Shown here one piece after another: positions 58,498 through 64,000 of a stretch of DNA of 64,000 nt (its first letter is position 1; every line of letters begins with the position of its first letter). A program made the translations under genes and the position numbers. The notes under the pieces were generated by a model. It did no database searches. It was not told the DNA's origin and saw nothing but the letters and a program-made list of their open reading frames with translations. Source of the stretch: Lampris incognitus (taxonomy: Eukaryota > Chordata > Actinopteri > Lampriformes > Lampridae); NCBI RefSeq assembly GCF_029633865.1, contig NC_079214.1, forward strand, positions 19,470,119 through 19,534,118, given 5' to 3'.

Positions 58498-61446
58498 CAG
58501 GCACGTAGCCAGGTAGGTGGTTTTCATGTCTGAACCCCCCCCCCGAAACCCCACGGCCCATCTGAAATGGCACCAATAATTATTTAGTTATCATTTTGAT
58601 TATTGGTCACCGCCCCTCTAGCCTACTCATACACTGCATCTATCGTGACTGACAGGCGTTAAACCTGTCAGTTAATTTGTTTCCAACATGATGTATCTTA
58701 TTGGTCTGTTTCGTAAAACAAATAAAATCACACGCTTTTGATTGGCTCAGGGGTCTGACGAGTCAGCGAAGCAACCTGCCACTGGTTATGCTAGCTAAAT
58801 GGTCGATCTATAGTTTGCTTTTCAAAAGCAATGGAGCCGCCGAAAGCTACCTGTAAATCAGGCAAGAGCAGTAAAGTTAATATTCGTAAAATCAGTGATT
58901 TTTTTGTTTCAACGTGTCCTGACTCAAAAAAGAAAAAAAAAGAACATTACAGATGATCCGGTCACTAACGTTACTGATTTTCCGGAGCAAGTGTTAGCAG
59001 ACCCACTGCCCTCCTCCTCGGAAACGGAGCCAGAGTTAGCAGACCCGCCGTCCTCTACCTCGGAAACGTTTTCACACGACTTTGTGGATTATATTGGTGG
59101 GAAAATATCAGACGAACAGAGAAGAGAAATATACTCACTGGACTGGACGGCCAATATCGGACAAACATTCCCTACAAAACTAGGAGGTAAACTATGTTTC
59201 CAACGTCATTGGATTGACCAGTGTAGCTGGCTAGTATACTCAACAAGGTCCGACGGTTGTTTTTGTAAGCACTGTGTTGCGTTTGCAGTCGAGCATGTGG
59301 GCAAGGGAGGGCACAGAAAAGCTGGCAAGCTAATTAATGTCCACTTCTCAGACTGGAAACATGCTTTAGAGACGTTCAAAGACCATGCACAAAAGGCATA
59401 TCACAAGGATGCATGTTTGAAAGCGGACAATTTCCAAATGGTTCTCAACAATAAAATGGATGCAATTTCACCGAGGCTAGATTCTGAGAGAAAAAAGCGA
59501 GTCCAAGAAAACAGAGAAAAACTCAAAAGCATCATTGCAACGTTGATTTTTTGCGGTCGCCAAGAACTCGCCCTGAGAGGTGATATTGATTCTGGACCAG
59601 TGACATTGAATGAGCCAACTCACAATGACGGAAATTTCAGGGCTTTACTCAGGTTTAGGGCTACATCTGGCGACACAGTACTGTTACAACACTTGAGTAA
59701 ATGTGCAGCAAATGCTAGCTACTGCAGTCCTGATGTACAAAATGAAATAATCAGCATAATTGGAGATGTGATAACAAACAAACTGGTGTAGAAAGTAAAC
59801 TCCGCACAGTGTTTCGCTGTGTTGGCAGATGAAATGAAAGATGTTTCAGGGCGGGGGCAGCTTTCTGTCTGTGTCAGATACGTGAACCAGCATGACAGCC
59901 AATATAGCATCAGAGAGGATTTTTTGTCCTTTGTTGATATCGAGAAGTTAACCGGGGAGGCAATCGCCAATTCAATCGAAAGTCAGTTGACAAATGCAGG
60001 CGTTGATTTACAGTTTTTATGTGGCCAGGGATACGATGGCGCATCTGCCATGAGTGGCCGTTTAAATGGTGCCCAAGCTAAAATCAAAGAGAAGCACAAG
60101 CAAGCAGTTTATGTGCACTGTGCCAGCCACAGTTTGAATTTGGTCCTAAACAAGTGCTGCACTGTACAAATGGTGCGAAATTGCTTTGGAATTGTCTCGG
60201 GAAATCTGCACTTTTTTCCATGATTCGGCTTTGCGGTCTGCCAGTCTGCGACACGAGACAGAACGTCTTTTACCCGACTGCAAGAAAACGCGACTGACGA
60301 AGTTGTGTGAAACGAGATGGGTCGAACGCCACGACGCAATATTTACATTCAACAAGCTTTTAGACCCTGTGCGATCCAGCCTGCAGAAAATCAGTGAAAC
60401 CTTCACAGGAGACACATCTGTCAAAGCCACTCAGCTCTTTAATTCAATTGACAATGCAGAATTCATGCTGTCCATGAATGTGAGTGAGAAGATGCTTGCA
60501 AAAACCTACCACCTGTCCACCTTCCTTCAGAAGGAAAATTGTGACTTGGTGAGTTGCGTTTCAGCTACTGATGCTGTTATTAAGCAGGTAGATGAGATGA
60601 GGGCTAACTCTGAGATGGAGTTCAGGCAGATTTTCCAAAAGACCTCTTCCCAAGCAGCCAAGTATGGGGTTGAATTTCGACCACGAAGAGGCATGGACTG
60701 TAATGAGGATCCATTGAAGGCCTGTGAAAATCACTACCGGCAAAAGCTTTTCATAGTCATGCTCGACTTTTATTCATCACAGATGAAGGAACGCTTCAGC
60801 AAACACAGAAATGTGATCTCCAACCTCTGCTCCTTACTGCCATCTAAGGTCAGCATGCTGAACGACAGCTCAGCTCAAGCGCTCTCCAACCTATATCCTG
60901 ATGAAGTGTCACCGCATCTGGAAGTTGTAAAGTCAGAAATTGACACCTGGCGGGATAAATGGAAAGATGCAACTTATGTTCCACAAAATGCCATTGAGGC
61001 ATTAAATGCCTGTAACAGTGAGTTGTTTCCAAGCATCTTCAAGCTTCTCCGCGTTTTGACCACGCTTCCTGTCACCAGTGCCCATGTCGAGAGAAGTTTT
61101 TCCCGTCTGGGAAGGATCAAGGACAAAATGCGCAGTACAATGACGGAAAGAGGGCTTAATGGACTGACATTGCTCTCGGAGCACAGAGACATTGTGGTGA
61201 CGCCGGAAGAGGTACTGGACATCTTTTGCAGACAAAAAAGACAATTGGACCTGCTTTTATAAGGTAAGACCCACTTTTATTTATTAATGCATTGATGATT
61301 ATCTATGGGCCATTAATACGTTGACATTTACCGTATGGTTGGACATTAGGCTATAGTATACAGTGTGGGAATTTTATTTACCGGTAGCTTTCGGCAGTGT
61401 TGCCCGACCCCCCCCCCCCCCAAATATGTTTCTGGCTACGGGCCTG
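58498..61446 (+). mobile_element. Near-complete hAT transposon with perfect 8-bp target duplication
   Basis: The ends are CAGGCACGTAGCCAG (left) and, on the minus strand, CAGGCCCGTAGCCAG (right), with one mismatch in 15. The target duplication GTTAACAG is perfect at 58490-58497 and 61447-61454. Length 2949 bp. It encodes a DUF4371/ZMYM1-like hAT transposase with few lesions. C-runs follow both ends at about 58537-58546 and 61408-61421. The clean ends suggest a fairly recent insertion. Confidence 0.94.
58831..61262 (+). pseudogene. hAT transposase (ZMYM1/DUF4371-like) with three lesions
   Basis: Likely start ATG at 58831 (MEPPKATCKSGKSSKVNIRK). The frame changes in the A-rich run at about 58925-58945, continues 58946-59791 to a single TAG at 59789-59791, resumes through 60205 and shifts once more by one base near 60205 before reaching the stop at 61260-61262. 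Visible parts: a TTF-type zinc-binding segment (CSWLVYSTRSDGCFCKHCVA), first catalytic Asp region (FAVLADEMKDVS), second Asp region (CGQGYDGASAMSG), the RW motif (CETRWVERHDA) and a C-terminal hAT dimerisation region with the catalytic Glu (TSAHVERSFSRLGRIKDKMR). Such proteins cut and paste the element. As written the product would be truncated. Confidence 0.92.
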
Positions 61447-61485
61447 GTTAACAGCATCGAGTAGCCCGGCATGGCAGCCACATAG

Positions 61486-61486
<1 letters not shown>

Positions 61487-61549
<63 letters not shown>
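61487..61549. repeat. CA dinucleotide repeat
   Basis: About 31 uninterrupted CA units in the non-coding part of the outer hAT element. Confidence 0.98.
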
Positions 61550-61550
<1 letters not shown>

Positions 61551-61698
61551 AAAAACCATACCCAATAAACAATAACACTGAAATAGGCAATAGGCTACTC
61601 CAGTCTGAAATTTTAAATTAGATTACTTTTGATAATTACAGCAGGAGGCAACAGGGTTTGGTGTTGAACACTGAAATTATTTCATTATAGTCTAATGA

Positions 61699-61988
61699 TT
61701 AAATTAGTTCTCTTTCAAAGGAGAGCAGGCACAAAGAGTTCAGTCTGTATGTCGTCATTGACGCCCTGATACCAGTTTTTATCCGACTGACAGTTGAAAA
61801 GAGTCTTTCAGCAGTACAGCTGCTAATGGGGAAATGTGTCGTTAATACTTGGCACTTGAGGAGAAAGTGGTGCAGGAGCAGGTGTCTGGGTTGAGAATGA
61901 TGACTGAATTTGAGTTGAATTCTCTTCCTCCTGCTCCTCGCGACGTCTTTCTGTGACAAACTTTGGCAAACTGCTTTGTTTCGCCATG
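61699..61988 (-). pseudogene. Transposase N- and C-terminal remnant of the outer hAT
   Basis: The minus strand from the ATG at 61986-61988 reads MAKQSSLPKFVTERRREEQE, an N-terminal segment. From about 61875, in another frame, it reads the C-terminal dimerisation block THFPISSCTAERLFSTVSRI followed by RLNSLCLLSFEREL and a stop. The whole catalytic middle is missing, so this is a deletion derivative. Confidence 0.75.
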
Positions 61989-62365
61989 ATTTTTGTCTTA
62001 ACCTACATTAACAGCAGCTAGCTAGCGGAAAGTAGGCTTCCTCTGTGCAACACACGGGCCCTAACTGAGTGAAACAGGTGGGGCTGCTCGCAATCTGGCA
62101 TTTCCAAAATTCACCGCCACTCAAAAAATCTGACCTATCATCGTCATATGGTAAACAAGAAGCAAGAAAAGACAATTGTTTTATGTTCATTGGTCACGTC
62201 GGGTTTTCTTCCAATTAATTTTAATAGTGTAAGAAATAATAATACGTTTTTTTTAATTTACAGCTAACTCATACATTTTTTATGATTATGTTGGGTGTGC
62301 CAGCTTGAGATTTAGATGGCACAGGCACATCCGGGCACACCCGTGGCTATGCGGTTGATCCTACG

Positions 62366-64000
62366 TGAGCAGAGAATGAAACAGAAGACACTATTATGTC
62401 ATGTGTGAATTAACGCTATCTGTAATTGACGCTGCATGTGTGAATAGGGAAAATCACCGCCGCTGCTGGAAAAATCACCGTGACAATTTTACAAAATGTA
62501 TGTTTGAAAGCGGCTAACTTGCAGACACACAAATCTCATTTGGTAATAAAAAAATATGCCAGCTCTTTGCCAGGCATCTGCCTCTTGTTGAGTTGAAGAA
62601 TATTCCAAGCTAGGGTGCAGGGGCGGGGGTTGCTGGATGGAGATTGATTGGTTGTTTTGTAGGTGTGCGGCCGCCCAGACACTCTTGAAAGGGCTGCCCA
62701 TAAATATGCCCCAGATTTACTAAAGCAGCACAAGTAAAGTCACAAGGCATGGGGGCATTGGGGACAAAGGGGTTTACTTACAGCCAGGCTGGTAAAATGG
62801 AGAGGAGAGGAGAGTGCTGAGCCCACACAGCTGATATTCATCTCACATTGGACTCTGTTTATCTTATATAGTACATGAGACATGCATTTATAAAAAAACT
62901 ATATATATATATATATATATATGGTACTGTCCTGTGCCAATTAAAGCTAAACAACAGTCCATACCTACATGGGTTAGAGTATTTTGCATTTAGATTTCTA
63001 GATGAGTGCTTGAGCTCAAATAGTGACATTTATCCATTAACAAGGGTCTGGTTGTGCTGCTTGCAGGGTTGCCAGCCAGGCCCTCATAAAACACTCATGT
63101 CTATTCACTGAGAGGGCAAAGACCTCAGACAACTGGGCATATTAAACCAAAAAAAGGGGTGAAAGAGGTTGTTCTTGAACTCTTATGGGCATCAGATTAT
63201 GAGGTAAAATCCACTTTACACAGATTTTACAAATATTCTTCTGTTAACTTGGGACAGCTAGGTCAACGTAAACTGAGCAATCCAGAAATCACTGAAAGAA
63301 ACAAGTGAATTCTGCTCTGTTCAAGACATGTTTCTCTATCTCAAAGTGAAGGCTGCTTGATTGAAAACTGTGCGAGCATTATAAGACAGCAGAAAGTGAG
63401 ACAAAGAAAACTAGCCTTTAAACAAAGGCAGACAGCAGCCTTTCAGCAACAGCAAGCGAAAGACACCTAGTAAGTAGTAAGGCCATGCTATTCTGAGAAC
63501 CACCATGGCTCATATATGTGTGTAGCATCTTACTGTGTGCATCCATAGGGAATGATTGCGTGGCTTTATTGATTCTGTGAGTGCTTCTGCTTGTGTTTGA
63601 GTGTGAACACACAACACTATCCATTCTTTGCAGAGAACAGCCAAAGACTGAGAAGTCCAGTGTTTGCTGTGCAAGGATTGTGGAGCAAAGACGGGTTAAT
63701 GGTGGCATTTCACACAAATTATTCCTGCACCAACACATTCTAGTTTCAGGATTAGGAGAACGCCAACAACAAAGACAGACAACCAGAAAGGACTCATTCT
63801 TTTAGGATTGTGACTAAAAGGTGGGGTGTCGTCACCTTGAAGTCCAAAATAACTGGAAAAAAAAAGACATACCTCACACATGTACATAAAGTGACATGAG
63901 TGCATCACACATTGGACACCACTAAAAGCAAAGAGCAAAGGAAGGGCTGACACAGACGTGATGTGCTGCTGTGTAATTATCAGCTCTTAGGTGTTTTCCA
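62366..64000. other. Spacer to the window end; no gene recognised
   Basis: No recognisable coding sequence on either strand. Contains a TA repeat at 62899-62922. It may be part of the upstream (5') region or first intron of sema4b. Confidence 0.4.
62899..62922. repeat. TA dinucleotide repeat
   Basis: About 12 TA units. Confidence 0.95.

Larger units (their letters stand above)
58301..62357 (-). mobile_element. Outer hAT-type element, internally deleted, hosting a second hAT
   Basis: The left end begins CAACAGCGTAGGCAG and the right end, read on the minus strand, CAACCGCATAGCCACG, a diverged inverted repeat. Flanks are ATCCTACA (58293-58300) and ATCCTACG (62358-62365), the 8-bp duplication expected for hAT, matching at seven positions. 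Without the nested element (58498-61446 and its 8-bp duplication) it is about 1.1 kb. It carries short transposase remnants on the minus strand (61988-61699). Confidence 0.8.

Noticed and set aside
61374-61621. Val-Cys and His-Thr repeat frames on both strands
   Set aside because: Translation of the CA repeat inside the outer hAT element.
63696-63953. Minus-strand frame starting MSALPLLFAFSGVQ as the sema4b signal-peptide exon
   Set aside because: The start looks mildly hydrophobic, but no convincing signal cleavage region or phase-1 donor was found, and it does not resemble class 4 semaphorin N-termini.

Overview
This is eukaryotic DNA from a ray-finned (teleost) fish. The evidence is split, intron-rich coding exons, AT-rich spacers and a dense mix of fish-type mobile elements: BEL/Pao LTR elements, L2-like LINEs, tRNA-derived SINEs, Tc1, hAT and MITEs. 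All assignments come from reading the sequence by eye. No database search was run, so family names for repeats are at superfamily level.

The only clear host protein-coding gene is a class 4 semaphorin, best matched to sema4b. It lies on the minus strand, and thirteen coding exons were placed between 49416 and 31243. The reading phases join correctly across every intron and give 797 residues: most of the sema domain, a PSI domain, an Ig-like domain, a transmembrane helix and a cytoplasmic tail ending in a class I PDZ ligand (SIV). The first coding exon, with the start codon and signal peptide, was not found and probably lies beyond 64000 or is unrecognised. The 3' UTR probably runs from 31242 to about 27170.

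Left part (1-16 kb): a processed copy of fibrillarin (fbl), frameshifted and split by a 5'-truncated L2-like LINE. It is followed by a decayed BEL/Pao element that carries a two-level nested insertion, an L2 tail fragment, and a fairly long LINE with endonuclease and reverse transcriptase ending in AATTG repeats.

Middle left (16-27 kb): tRNA-derived SINEs, a Tc1 element that lost the C-terminal part of its transposase and was later hit by a SINE, a GATA array, and a perfect 43-bp palindrome. No host gene was recognised.

Sema4b region (27-50 kb): introns hold SINEs, an internally deleted hAT element with a SINE inside it, a MITE, and a long CA/TG repeat just downstream of one exon's 5' splice site.

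Right part (50-64 kb): an L2 tail with a SINE inserted at a clean 8-bp target site, a second L2-like LINE on the minus strand, a MITE with a foldback element inside it, and a hAT-within-hAT nest with recognisable terminal repeats and 8-bp target duplications for both elements. The inner hAT (58498-61446) is almost intact. Most of the noteworthy content is layered transposition history; no convincing new host system was found.
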